A DNA stretch of 64,000 nt from Cupriavidus sp. UYMMa02A (GTDB lineage Bacteria > Pseudomonadota > Gammaproteobacteria > Burkholderiales > Burkholderiaceae), in the NCBI GenBank assembly GCA_001725945.1, contig LRMT01000004.1, positions 1 through 64,000 of the forward strand, given 5' to 3'. The notes beneath the pieces are model-generated. The model saw only the letters and a program-made list of their open reading frames with translations. It ran no database searches and was not told the DNA's origin. The translations under genes were made by a program, and so were the position numbers. Shown here piece by piece: positions 1-11,308 of the stretch (the stretch's first letter is position 1; every line of letters starts with the position of its first letter).

Positions 1-193
1 AGTAGGCAAGTGGGCGCGTCCGGGAACGCGAATGCTAGCAGTTCGGCAGCGGATGCGAACAGTGCGACGCGCATCCCGACTGATCGGAAGAGGTTCTCCA
101 CGCGCCGCGAAGCATCGCGTCGTCATCCACGATCAGCACCATCGCTTCATCACTCGCACCGGTGTCCGCGGTTATGAAGCTGTTGATTGTCAC
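1..193 (-). CDS. FixJ/NarL-type response regulator, N-terminal part (cut by window edge, frameshifted)
   Basis: Start of a receiver domain: after a GTG at 193, preceded by GGAGA at 200-204, it reads MVLIVDDDA, the acidic pocket of a CheY-like receiver. Near position 100 one base appears lost; the next frame continues ENLFRSVGMRVALFASAAEL, typical of the FixJ branch. The phosphoacceptor and any output domain lie outside the window. It is divergent from the hydrolase operon at 673 and closely resembles the regulator at 8967-9697, so the two regulators bracket the cluster and could be paralogues. No kinase gene is visible nearby. Confidence 0.7.
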
Positions 194-672
194 AGTCTAT
201 CTCCAGTGCACCCATCGGTGCGCGAGGTCTGGGCAGGCCCACACTCGCCACCATGACCTGACCCCGCAAAACCCTCGATTACATCACGCAACCGGGATCA
301 TGGACTACTTATACCATGGGGTTAGTTCAGTGTGACCGTTGGTGGCTGCCGCAGCCGGCCAGTTTGCAGGCTAGCGCACATCGAACCTGCACGCAGCCCC
401 AATGCCTTCCTAAGCCGCAAGGATTGGCGAAGCCACTCCCTATTTCCTGTAGCACAGCCGGGCGGCTTCACGATGAAACCAAGGCTGCGGACGCCTAATA
501 CGATTCGACAATAGCGACGGCCGACAGCGCCGACTATTCTTCCCTCAGGTTGCGTTCCGGACACGAACGCCGGTCGCGGCCCTTATGCCAAGCCGCCCCG
601 ACGCGGCTCTGCCCCGGCGGTGATGCCACGGCAGCCTCACTCTCGCCCCCCCCCCAAAACAGGAGCAACGCA
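194..672. other. Intergenic region between divergent regulator and hydrolase operon
   Basis: No convincing gene. The stretch separates a response regulator (leftward) from the hydrolase operon (rightward), so it should hold both promoters, but I cannot pick convincing -35/-10 boxes. A ten-C tract ends at about 656, and a Shine-Dalgarno-like AGGAG just before 673 belongs to the next gene. Confidence 0.4.
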
Positions 673-1357
673 ATGTCGAACCCCAAGCTTGAAGTCCTCA
701 CCCCGCAGAACAGCCAGCTGATTTTCATCGACCATCAGCCGCAGATGGCTTTCGGCGTCCAGTCGATGGACCGCCAGGCGATGAAGAACAACGCGGTGGC
801 CTGGCCAAGGCGGCAAAGATCTTCAATATCCCGACGACGATCACCACCGTCGAGAGCGAGTCGTTCTCGGGCTTCACCTATCCGGAACTGCTCGACGTGT
901 TCCCGGACCAGAAGACGCTGGAGCGCACCTCGATGAACTCGTGGGACGACCAGAAGGTGCGCGATGCGCTCAAGGCCAACGGCCGCAACAAGGTGATCGT
1001 GGCCGGCCTGTGGACCGAGGTCTGCAACACCACCTTCGCGCTGTGCGCCATGCTCGAAGGCAACTATGAGATCTACATGGTCGCCGACGCTTCGGGCGGC
1101 ACCAGCAAGGAAGCCCATGACTACGCCATGCAACGCATGGTGCAGGCCGGCGCCGTGCCGGTGACCTGGCAGCAGGTGCTGCTGGAATGGCAACGCGACT
1201 GGGCCCACCGCGACACGTATGACGCCGTGATGAAGCTGGTGAAGGAACATTCGGGCGCTATGGCATGGGTGTCGACTATGCCTACACGATGGTCCACAAG
1301 GCCGCCCAGCGCACGGCTACGGGGCACGAATCCATCGCCCCGGTGCCCGCACGCTAA
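673..1357 (+). CDS. Isochorismatase-family (YcaC-like) cysteine hydrolase, two frameshifts as read
   Basis: ATG at 673 follows AGGAG. The product is about 228 aa after joining three frames, close to the size of YcaC-type hydrolases. IFIDHQPQ near residue 20 supplies the family aspartate and LWTEVCNTTF supplies the nucleophilic cysteine; AGAVPVTWQQVLLEWQRDW is typical of the YcaC branch. Frames change near 797 and 1258, each explained by one missing C or G. The substrate is unknown for this family. It is the first gene of a same-strand series (hydrolases, DoxX, MFS, XapX, porin), which suggests a common induced unit. The indels look like sequence errors because the reading before and after is well conserved. 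Confidence 0.8.
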
Positions 1358-1381
1358 ACAGCTGATCAGGAAGCAGAAAGT

Positions 1382-1418
1382 CATCGGCCTACGCACGAAG
1401 TCCGTGCATAGGCCGATG
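1382..1418 (+). terminator. Stem-loop after the YcaC-like gene
   Basis: CATCGGCCTACGCAC (1382-1396) and GTGCATAGGCCGATG (1404-1418) form a 15-bp stem with one mismatch and a 7-nt loop. There is no T run afterwards, so it may be an attenuating or RNA-stabilising hairpin rather than a strong terminator; the next gene on the same strand starts 57 bp later. Confidence 0.45.
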
Positions 1419-1474
1419 CAACCAGCGATCTCATTCATCCAGGATTTCGAGCCAACTTCCAGCTAGCCCTAATC

Positions 1475-2463
1475 ATGAAAATAGAACACACCCGGGAACA
1501 AGGTCACAACATCGATGCATCGCGCCGGCAACTCCTGGTAGGCAGCACTGTTGGCGCCGCGGCCGCATCGGTGGCGTCGCTTGCCGCACTGACGCCCACG
1601 GCCGCGGAAGCCGCGCCAGCCAGCAGCCGCGCCACGAATCAGGGCCACTACGTCACGACCAGAGACGGCACGCGCATCTTCTACAAGGACTGGGGCACGG
1701 GCAGCCCGGTGGTGTTCTCGCACGGCTGGCCGCTCAATGCCGACGCCTGGGACGCCAGATGCTCTTTCTGGTCCAGAAGGGATTCCGGGTGATCGCCCAT
1801 GACCGTCGCGGCCATGGCCGTTCGGACCAGCCCGCGCAGGGCAACAATATGGATACCTACGCCGACGACCTGGCTGCGCTGCTGGAAGCCCTCGACATCA
1901 AGGGCGCAACGCTGGTCGGCCACTCCACCGGCGGCGGCGAAGTGGCGCACTACATCGGCCGTCATGGCACGAAGCGCGTGGCCAAGGCGGTGCTGATCGG
2001 CGCGGTGCCGCCTATCATGCTCAAGACCGCGGCCAATCCGAACGGCCTGCCGATGGAAGTGTTCGACGGCATCCGCAAGGGCGTGGCGGAAAACCGCTCG
2101 CAATTCTACAAGGACCTGACCACGCCGTTCTTCGGCTTCAACCGGCCCGGCGCCAAGGTTTCGCAAGGCACCATCGATGCGTTCTGGGCACAGGGCATGA
2201 CCGGCAGCCTCCTTGGCCAGTACGCCTGCATCAAGGAATTCTCGGAAGTGGACTACACCGGGGACCTGAAGAAGATCACCGTGCCGACGCTGATCCTGCA
2301 TGGTGACGACGACCAGATCGTGCCCATCGACAATTCGGCCCGCCTGTCGGCCAAGATCGTCAAGAACGCCACGCTCAAGGTATATCCGGGCGCATCGCAT
2401 GGCATGTGCGTGATCAACGCCGACCAGGTCAATGCCGACCTGCTGGCCTTCCTGAACGCATAA
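1475..2463 (+). CDS. Alpha/beta hydrolase (chloroperoxidase-like) with Tat signal, one frameshift
   Basis: About 329 aa after repair. The N-terminus carries SRRQLLVG followed by an Ala-rich hydrophobic stretch ending in AEAA, a twin-arginine signal, so the enzyme is probably periplasmic. Core features: oxyanion HGWPLNAD, nucleophile elbow GHSTGGG, acid in [10 protein letters not shown] and base in GASHGM, the order of non-haem chloroperoxidase-type esterases. Near 1757 a C is missing (GCCAGATG for GCCCAGATG) and the frame shifts. The amidohydrolase starts 6 bp downstream, implying one transcript. The actual substrate cannot be read from the sequence. Confidence 0.82.
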
Positions 2464-2469
2464 GCCGAG

Positions 2470-4414
2470 ATGTCCATTACCCGCCGGCACTTCATCGCCT
2501 CGGCTGCCGCCCTCGGTGCGGCAGCCTCTTCGGAACTATTCGCCATGTCACCGAATTCGACTCCCGACCTCATTCTCGTCAACGGCAAGTTCGCCACGCT
2601 CGACCGTGCCAATCCGCAGGCCGACGCCGTGGCCATCCAGGACGGCCGCTTCGTCGGGGTGGGTACGCGCCAGGACATCATGAAGCTGGCGGGAACGCAG
2701 ACCAGGGTGATCGACCTGAACGGCCGGCGGGCCATTCCCGGGCTGATTGACAGCCACATGCACATCATCCGCGGCGGCCTGAACTACAACATGGAGTTGC
2801 GCTGGGATGGTGTGCGTTCGCTGGCCGATGCCATGCGCATGCTCAAGGATCAAGTGGCACGCACCCCTGCACCGCAATGGGTGCGCGTGGTGGGTGGCTT
2901 CACTGAGCACCAGTTCGTGGAAAAGCGCCTGCCGACCATCGACGAACTGAACGCCGTGGCGCCCGATACCCCGGTGTTCATCCTGCATCTCTATGACCGC
3001 GCCATTCTGAACGGCGCCGCACTGCGTGCCGTTGGTTACACCAAGGACACGCCGAACCCTCCGGGCGGCGAGATCGTGCGCGATGCACGCGGCAACCCCA
3101 CCGGCCTGCTGCTGGCCAAGCCCAACGCGACCATCCTCTACGCCACGCTGGCCAAGGGCCCGAAGCTGCCGCCGGAGTACCAGAAGAACTCGACGCGCCA
3201 CTTCATGCGCGAGGTGAACCGCCTGGGCGTGACCGGCGTGATCGACGCCGGCGGCGGCTACCAGAACTATCCCGAGGACTACAACATCATCGAGGAGCTG
3301 CACAGGGAAGGCCACCTCACGGTGCGCCTGGCCTACAACCTGTTCACGCAGAAGCCCAAGGAAGAGCTGAGCGACTTCAAGACCTGGACGTCGACCGTCA
3401 AGCCAGGCCAGGGCGATGACCTCTATCGCCACAATGCGCCGGCGAAATGCTGGTCTACACGGCGGCCGACTTCGAGGACTTCCGTGTCGAGCGCCCCGAC
3501 ATGGCGCCGTCAATGGAAGCCGATCTGGAGCCGGTGATCCGCCTGCTGGCCGAAAAGCGCTGGCCGTGGCGCCTGCATGCGACCTATGACCAGACCATCA
3601 CGCGCGCGCTCGACGTCTACGAGAAGGTCGCCAAGGACATCCCGTTCAACGGCCTGAACTGGTTCTTCGACCACGCCGAGACAATTTCCGACCGCAATAT
3701 CGACCGCATCGCCGCGCTCGGTGGCGGCATCGCGGTGCAGCACCGCATGGCCTACCAGGGCGAGTACTTTGTCGAGCGCTATGGCGCACGCGCTGCCGAA
3801 GCCACGCCGCCGGTCAAGAAGATGCTGGAAAGAGGCGTGAAGGTCGCGCCGGCACCGACGCCACACGCGTGGCCTCGTACAACCCGTGGGTCTCGCTGTA
3901 CTGGCTGACCACGGGCAAGACCGTCGGCGGCATGTCGATGTATCCACAAGCCAACCTGCTCGATCGCGAAACAGCGCTGCGCCTGTGGACCGAGGCCAAC
4001 ACGTGGTTCTCATCCGAAGTGGGCAAGAAGGGCCAGATCAAGGTGGGGCAGTTGGCCGACCTGGCCGTGTTGTCGGCCGACTACTACACGGTGCCTGGCG
4101 ACGACATCCAGGACATCACGTCGGTGCTGACCGTGCTCGGCGGCAAGGTGGTCTATGGCGACAGCGAATTCGGCAAGCATTCGCCCGACATCCCGCCCGC
4201 GATGCCCGACTGGTCACCGGCCCGCCATGGCAGCCAGTACCAGCCGCGCCCGCAGGCCCAGGCGCGCGCACTGGCGCTGAACACCGCGTGCGGCTGCGCC
4301 AGTTCGTGCGGCGTGCATGGCCATGCGCATGCCAATGCGTGGACCTCGAGCGTGCCGACGTCGGACGAAAGCACGTTCTGGGGCGCGCTAGGCTGCTCGT
4401 GCTGGGCATTCTGA
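2470..4414 (+). CDS. YtcJ-type amidohydrolase with Tat signal and Cys-rich tail, two frameshifts
   Basis: About 648 aa after repair. SITRRHFIASAAALGAAA is a twin-arginine signal. The metal-dependent hydrolase core has LILVNGKFATLD, the HxH motif in GLIDSHMHI, then HATYDQT, FDHAETI and, after repair, a GTDAT aspartate: the amidohydrolase_3 set. Frames shift near 3444 and 3855, both at GGCGCC-like sites that lack one G. The C-terminus after residue about 600 is odd: paired cysteines (CGCASSC), a His-rich HGHAHAN and a terminal GCSCWAF, a possible extra metal or disulfide tail. It sits directly behind the Tat hydrolase, so both are likely exported together. The substrate is unknown. Confidence 0.82.
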
Positions 4415-4442
4415 TCCACGTTCATCACATCGGAGAGCGGCC

Positions 4443-4876
4443 ATGACCATCTCGACGTCCCCGCTAGCCACGGCCGGCAACAACACGCACCGGCTGCCTC
4501 GCTGGCTGCGCTGGATCGCCCTGCTTTTGCTGTGCGCAGCCTACCTGCAGGGCGGATTGGTCAAGCTGTTCGACTTCTCCAGCGCAGTGACAGAGATGCA
4601 GCACTTCGGCCTGTCGCCCGCCGTGCCGCTGGCTGCGGCGACGATTGCGCTGGAGCTTGGTGCGTCGGCAATGATCCTGACCGGATTCTGGCGCTGGCTG
4701 GGCGCACTGGCGCTGGCGGCGTTCACGCTGATGGCCACGTTCCTGGCCAACCGGTTTTGGAGCGCACCGCCCGAGGCGCAGTTCATGATGGCTAACGCGT
4801 CTTCGAACATCTGGGCCTGGTGGGTGGGTTCCTGCTTGTGGCGTGGGATGACTTTCGCACGCCGAGACAACCATGA
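4443..4876 (+). CDS. DoxX-family membrane protein, one frameshift
   Basis: About 144 aa with four hydrophobic segments (WIALLLLCAAYLQGGLVKLF; VPLAAATIALELGASAMIL; GALALAAFTLMATFLA; a last one read in the shifted frame). The GGLVKLF region and overall plan are those of DoxX/DoxD membrane proteins. Near 4799 one T is missing (TTCTTC read as TCTTC); in the other frame the protein continues as EHLGLVGGFLLVAW and ends at TGA 4874-4876. That stop overlaps the MFS start as ATGA, indicating translational coupling. DoxX proteins are linked to redox or sulfur stress in some bacteria, but the role here is unknown. Confidence 0.75.
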
Positions 4877-6486
4877 CGCAATCTGCCATCTCGGCGGACA
4901 AGCCTGCATCGGGCGGCACGTTTGCCCCGCTGGCCCGACCCACGTTTGCGGTACTGTGGGTGGCCACGATCCTCGGTAACATCGGCAGCTTCATGCGGGA
5001 TGTGGCCAGCGCATGGCTGGCAACCGATCTCTCCACTTCGCCGGCAGCGGTCGCCACGATCCAGGCTGCTGCCACGCTGCCAGTATTCCTCCTTGCGATT
5101 CCGGCCGGTGTGCTCTCCGACATCCTCGACCGGCGCCGCTTCCTGATCGTGATCCAGATCGGACTGGCCATGGTCAGCGGCACGCTGATGCTGCTGGCGT
5201 GGCGCCAGGCACTGACGATCGAAATCCTGATTGCGCTGGCGTTCGTCGGCGGTGTGGGTGCGGCGATGATGGGGCCAACGTGGCAGTCGATCGTGCCCGA
5301 ACTCGTGCCGCCGAGCACGCTGCGACAGGCGGTGGCACTGAACTCGCTGGGCGTGAACGTCGCCCGTGCGATTGGACCGGCTACCGGAGGTCTGCTGCTC
5401 GCGGCATTCGGCGCGGCTGCCACGTATGGCGCAGACCTGCTCAGCTATGTATTCGTCATCGCTGCGCTGATCTGGTGGAAGCGTCCCGAAAAGCCAAGCG
5501 ATCCGCTGCGCGAACACTTCTTCAGCGCTTTCCGAGCAGGCTTACGCTTCACGCGTGCGCACAGCAAGCTGCACGTAGTATTGGCGCGCGCCGCCGTGCA
5601 TTTTGCCTTCGGCAGCGGCGTATGGGCATTGCTGCCGCTGGTAGCCCGTCAGCTGTTGCATGGCGGTGCCGGCCTCTATGGTGTGTTGCTGGGCGCTGTG
5701 GGCGCTGGCGCGATCCTTGGCGCGCTGACGATGTCCAGGCTGCAGCAGCGGCTCGATGCAGATGGCATGGTGCTGTTGTCCGCGATCGTCACGGCGGTCG
5801 TCATGGCGGCGCTGTCGAGCGCACCACCCATATGGCTGGCATTGCCGCTGCTATTGCTGCTTGGCGCGGCATGGATCATGGCGCTGACCACGCTCGGCGG
5901 CGCGGCGCAGGCGATCCTGCCGAACTGGGTGCGCGGCCGCGCGCTGGCGGTCTACCAGATGGTGTTCAACGGCGCGCTGGCCGGTGGCAGCCTGGTCTGG
6001 GGCTTTGTGGCGCAGGCACTGGGCACACCGCATGCGCTGCTGATCGCCGCGGCGGGGCTGGTCGTTACCGCGCTGATCTTGCACCGCATGCAGCTGCCGC
6101 GCGGCGAAGAAGACCTCGGTCCCGCACGTCACTGGCCCGAACCGGAGATGGCCGGCGAGATCGCGCACGACCGTGGTCCGGTGATGATCCTGATCGAATA
6201 CTGCATCCCGCCCGCCAACCGCGATGCATTCCTGCATGCGGTGCACAAGCTGTCGGAAGAGCGTTTGCGTGACGGTGCGTTCAGCTGGGGCGTGATGGAG
6301 GATCCGGTCAACCCCGAACTGCTGACCGAGTGGTTCCTGGTCGAGTCGTGGGCCGAGCACCTGCGCCAGCACCAGCGCGTACCGCAGGCCGATGCCGATG
6401 TGCAGCGCGACGTGGCCGGCTTCCACGTGGGCGCCGAGCCGCCCCACGTGAGACACCTGCTCGGCCTGGGCTTGCCGCCGGCGTGA
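4873..6486 (+). CDS. MFS transporter (EntS/MFS_3 type) with C-terminal ABM-like domain
   Basis: Uninterrupted, 537 aa. Residues about 20-410 are a string of transmembrane helices with GNIGSFMRD at the first helix and the loop motif GVLSDILDRRR typical of MFS. This matches the MFS_3 group that includes enterobactin exporter EntS. The last 120 residues are soluble: VMILIEYCIPPANRDAFLHA and a following WGVMEDPVNP resemble antibiotic-biosynthesis-monooxygenase-like ferredoxin folds, which are known fused to this transporter group. The start overlaps the DoxX stop. Likely an inner-membrane exporter; the ligand is unknown. Confidence 0.88.
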   Translation: MTQSAISADKPASGGTFAPLARPTFAVLWVATILGNIGSFMRDVASAWLATDLSTSPAAVATIQAAATLPVFLLAIPAGVLSDILDRRRFLIVIQIGLAMVSGTLMLLAWRQALTIEILIALAFVGGVGAAMMGPTWQSIVPELVPPSTLRQAVALNSLGVNVARAIGPATGGLLLAAFGAAATYGADLLSYVFVIAALIWWKRPEKPSDPLREHFFSAFRAGLRFTRAHSKLHVVLARAAVHFAFGSGVWALLPLVARQLLHGGAGLYGVLLGAVGAGAILGALTMSRLQQRLDADGMVLLSAIVTAVVMAALSSAPPIWLALPLLLLLGAAWIMALTTLGGAAQAILPNWVRGRALAVYQMVFNGALAGGSLVWGFVAQALGTPHALLIAAAGLVVTALILHRMQLPRGEEDLGPARHWPEPEMAGEIAHDRGPVMILIEYCIPPANRDAFLHAVHKLSEERLRDGAFSWGVMEDPVNPELLTEWFLVESWAEHLRQHQRVPQADADVQRDVAGFHVGAEPPHVRHLLGLGLPPA

Positions 6487-6523
6487 CGTCGCACCGATTT
6501 CCCCCTCTCCAACCTTGTCACAT

Positions 6524-6798
6524 ATGAAGCTCTATCTCATCCCCCTTGGCACCGGCATCCTGGTCGGCATCATCTATGCACTGATGCAGGTCCGCTCGCC
6601 TGCGCCGCCCGCGATTGCTTTGATCGGGCTGCTGGGCATGCTGATTGGCGAGCAGGTTGTGCCGCCGGTCAAGCGCATGCTGGCCGGCGAGCCAGTCACC
6701 ATTGCATGGTTCCGCGGCGAATGCGTCCCGAAGATTACGGGTACACCGCCCAATGCGGACACGGCCGTTGAACCGTCGGCATCGCTCCCCGCGCGTAG
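6524..6798 (+). CDS. XapX-domain small membrane protein (3' end uncertain)
   Basis: ATG at 6524. LGTGILVGIIYALMQVRSP, then APPAIALIGLLGMLIGEQVV, is the full XapX (DUF1427) motif: two short hydrophobic helices around a Ser-Pro-Ala-Pro-Pro turn. As read, the frame runs on through the porin start to 6970, which is unlikely; a TAG at 6796-6798 in the neighbouring frame would give a normal length of about 90 aa if one base is missing upstream. It lies 37 bp behind the MFS gene and just ahead of the porin. Function unknown. Confidence 0.65.
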
Positions 6799-6820
6799 CA
6801 GGAAGGGAACCAATAACAGC

Positions 6821-7968
6821 ATGAGTCGTTCCCGAAAGCAGCCCGAAGCACTTGCCAGCCGCATTAACCCAATCGCGGCCCGGCGCATTCACGTCGCCTT
6901 GGCTGCCTCTTTGTCCGCGGCCACGGCACCTGCCGTGGCGGACAACACGTCGCGATTTATGGTCGGCTGAACACGGCAATCGAGTATGTGACCGTGACCA
7001 CCGCAACCGACGGCACCAGATTGGGCAATACGGCGCGCCTCACGAATAACCGCTCTGTGTTCGGCATGCGGGGCGAGGAACAGTTGGCCAATGGGATCAA
7101 GGCGATCTGGCAGATCGAAAGCGCCCTGTCGATTGACAACGGCGCTGGGCAAATCGCCGCGCGGGATACCCGGCTCGGCCTTCAGAGCCCGTACGGCACC
7201 CTCTTCATGGGCAACTGGGACACGCCATACACAAGTGCAACCAAGAGCTACGACCCGTATTACCCCACCACTGCGGGTTACATGGCGCTGATAGGCAATG
7301 GCGCTGCGTCTACCAGCGACAATGTCCAGAACACCAGCTCATTTGATCGACGGCAGAAGAACTCGTTGCACTACCAGTCGCCGATGTGGCACGGCTTGAG
7401 CGGCGCCATCGCCTGGGGATTGCCGGAAGAAAAGACCACGGTGCCGCGCAATCCGGCGTTGTATTCCTTTGCCACGGCCTATGGCCACGGCAACCTGAAC
7501 CTGACGCTTGCCTATGAAATCCACCAGCACTATCAGACCAGCGGACGCAACGACGACGCAATCAAGGCGGGAATTTCCTACCAGTTCCCCTCGACGCGCA
7601 TCAGTGCTCTGTATGAACGCCTGCACTATCGTACCGCCACTGGAGACCTTACGCGCAATGGCTACTATGTCTCGCTGATACAGGAGCTTGGCCCCGGCAG
7701 CATACGCGCCGGCTTCGCCTTTGTAGGCGATGGCACCGGCACAGCTCTGGAAACGATTGGATCCGTCCAAAGTGGTTCGGATACCGGCGCATTTCAGGTA
7801 ACCGTCGGCTATGACTACCCCCTTTCCAAGCGCACCGCGCTATACGCCTACTACAGCCGCATCAACAACCGCAGCAACGCGACCTATGACTTCGCCATCA
7901 ACAACCTCGGTATCAAGGCGGGCGCAGACCCGCAGACGTTCGCCATTGCGATGCGGCACAGTTTCTGA
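6821..7968 (+). CDS. Gram-negative porin (Burkholderia OmpC-like), one frameshift
   Basis: AGGAAGGG precedes ATG 6821. The signal peptide RIHVALAASLSAATAPAVA is followed by DNT; then a missing base near 6948 shifts the frame to VAIYGRLNTAIEYV, the usual first strand of betaproteobacterial trimeric porins. The remaining about 330 aa show alternating beta-strand patterns, GLQSPYGTLFMGNWDTPY (strand and turn near the L3 constriction loop) and a C-terminal MRHSF ending in phenylalanine as required for outer-membrane assembly. It forms a diffusion channel. It is the last gene of the left-hand series and may admit substrates for the periplasmic hydrolases. Confidence 0.87.
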
Positions 7969-8197
7969 CCGTCCGCTGACCAACCATCGTGAGAGACCGC
8001 ATTGACACCCACACAGCTTCCTGACGCCGGTCGCCGCGCTGATCGCCAGGTCCCGTGTCTCCGAAGCAATGCACTGTGCCGAGGACAGTCCTGCGCGGGG
8101 AAGGGGGACTCATCGGCTACCTCCTCTGGTTTCGCATCCGTGTACTGATCTCCGGCACGAAGCCCCCCAATCTCCTTCACCAACAAGAAGAATCACG

Positions 8198-8293
8198 ATG
8201 AACAGAGACACTCTCAGCACGGCTGCGGGCGCACCGGTCACCGACAATCAGAACTCCCAGAGCGGCGACATTTCGACGCAGCTATGCAGGTAA
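8198..8293 (+). pseudogene. Catalase N-terminal stub
   Basis: The ATG at 8198 opens TLSTAAGAPVTDNQNSQS, the characteristic start of clade-3 haem catalases, but after about 23 residues the similarity stops and the frame ends at 8293. No catalase sequence follows on either strand. This is therefore a broken remnant, the rest removed by rearrangement before the response-regulator gene at 8502. The 230 bp before it (7969-8197) show no gene I recognise. Confidence 0.7.
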
Positions 8294-8501
8294 TCCCTTG
8301 GTATGAATCGGACAGAATAGCTGGCTGGCTCACTATCGCGGGGAGACCAATTTTCCTGGCCAGCGTGACTTCATCGCAACGTAACGTGGGACGTGCACCC
8401 GAGGAACCGGCAATACCATCGTATGATAGGGCGTGCACCGGTTCGGCGTTACTCTTCCTGCAGAGCATTGCCAGCGCTCAGCGCGTACACAAGGAGTCAG
8501 T

Positions 8502-8894
8502 GTGATAGCTCGCCCCACGATCGCAATAGTTGACGACGATGTCGCCGTCCGAAATGCCATGGGGGGGCTGCTGCGTTCGCTCGATCTTGGCGTGCAATTG
8601 TTCGGAGGCGGTCAAGAGCTACTGCGGTGCACTTCGCTGCCTTGCATGTCCTGCGTGATCACAGACGCGCAAATGCCCGGTATGGACGGCTTCGCTTTGA
8701 TAGAAGCCCTGCGCGCGCGCAATCTCGATATGCCTGTCATTTTCATGACAGCATTTGCGCATGAGGGATTCGATCAGCGCGCCAAGGCAATCGGTGCGAC
8801 GTGCGTTCTTTACAAGCCATTTCAGGACACGGACATGATCCAATGCATTGAAAATGCATTACGTCCTCGCAAGACGGACTCTCCTCCATCGTGA
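8502..8894 (+). CDS. Stand-alone receiver-domain response regulator
   Basis: GTG at 8502 is chosen because AAGGAG lies at 8491-8496. The 130-aa product is a single receiver domain: TIAIVDDD acidic pocket, VITDAQMPGMDG phosphoacceptor Asp, FMTAFA switch Thr and LYKPF conserved Lys. There is no output domain, so it should act as a CheY/FixJ-like relay or phosphate sink. It runs toward the regulator at 8967-9697 on the other strand. No histidine kinase is adjacent. Confidence 0.85.
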   Translation: MIARPTIAIVDDDVAVRNAMGGLLRSLDLGVQLFGGGQELLRCTSLPCMSCVITDAQMPGMDGFALIEALRARNLDMPVIFMTAFAHEGFDQRAKAIGATCVLYKPFQDTDMIQCIENALRPRKTDSPPS

Positions 8895-8966
8895 GTGTGT
8901 CGTGCAGTGGATCGATGAGACGTGCTTATATGACCTTCGTCCTCTGCACGGTGCCCGATGACGTCG

Positions 8967-9697
8967 CTACGCTATGGTTGCGGCTCCAAGCTGTCGAGGC
9001 TGCAGCCGGATGGCAGGCTGCTCGTCAGCTTCGGACTCAGAGGGAAGAAGCACGAGACCGAGAGTTTGCGCAAGAAGCACCAGATCGGCGAAACTCCGAG
9101 CCCTCATTTTTCGCATTGCCTGGCATCGATGAACTTTGACAGTCACCACGCTGATGCACATGGCGGCGGCAATCTCCTTGTTTGTCAAACCTGATGCGGC
9201 ATGCGCCATGACCTCACTTTCCCGCGGCGTCAGCGAACGGAAGCAGTCGCGCACTGCAGCCAATCGGCACAAGCGCTCACGTCGCGAGCCCTCCTTCTGT
9301 AGTGCCTTCGTGACGGCATCGAGCAGTTCCTGTTCACGGAACGGCTTGCAAAGAAAGTGTTCTGCCCCCGCCTTCATGGCAGCAACCGTCATCGGAATGT
9401 CCCCGTAGCCGGTCATGAAGATAATGGGAATATGAATGCCGAGCTCTGCCATGCGGGCTTGCACTCATCCAAGCCACTTTGCCCCTTCAGGCGCACATCG
9501 AGAACCAGGCAACAAGGCGCATCTGGGAAGCCGAAGGCAAAAAGCTCGGCCGCGGAGTCGAGCAGCACGGCTTGGATGCCGACTGAACGAAATAGGCTTC
9601 CGAGCGCGTTTCGCACCTGCAAGTCATCATCGACAACAAGGACTACCGCGTCGTCCTGCGGCGCTGATTCGGCGCGCATCGGTAATACAGCAGCCAC
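8967..9697 (-). CDS. FixJ-type response regulator (receiver plus LuxR HTH), one frameshift
   Basis: GTG at 9697 follows GGAGGG, six bases upstream. Receiver: VVLVVDDDLQVRNALGSLF, CCLVLDVRLKG (phosphoacceptor), then after a one-base loss near 9465 IPIIFMTGYGDIPMTV and LCKPFREQELLDAV. Output: LTPRESEVMAHAASGLTNKE and VVTVKVHRCQAM, a LuxR/GerE helix-turn-helix. Length about 243 aa, slightly over the family norm of about 210. It activates or represses transcription when phosphorylated; it is a near relative of the truncated regulator at 1-193. The region 9698-9954 between it and pobA has no gene. Confidence 0.83.
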
Positions 9698-9954
9698 GGT
9701 AGGGCCCTCCACGTAGCCCGCCTGCCTGCAGTCATACGACTGCCTGGAGAACATACTATCATCGCCAACCCGAAGGAATTATGGCCCGCTACTCAAGCAT
9801 CGGACGTTCTTCCAGCCTGTGCACATAGCTACAGTGGCGTCGGTTACTCCAACGACGGCAGGCAGGACAATGGTGTCGCGCGAACTGTACTCCAGGCTTC
9901 GACAGTGATAGTCTCCCCTCGCGCGTCGAGGTGTAGGAACTGGACGCTTACACT

Positions 9955-11151
<1,197 letters not shown>

Positions 11152-11308
11152 CTATATTCCTCTACACAAAAGATCGTGACCTTGACTAGTGCATTGGCTC
11201 GCGTTGCTGTTGACCCGCGGGCACAGAACGGCCAAGGTTTGCACCGGGCGCCAAGGCAGTGCCGTTGCATCTCTGAGCGACACCGCCCGAAATTGCGCGA
11301 AGGTACGA

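Noticed and set aside
5013-6272. Rightward frame of 419 codons inside the MFS gene
   Set aside because: Alternate frame of the intact transporter; Arg/Ala/Cys-rich with no motif.
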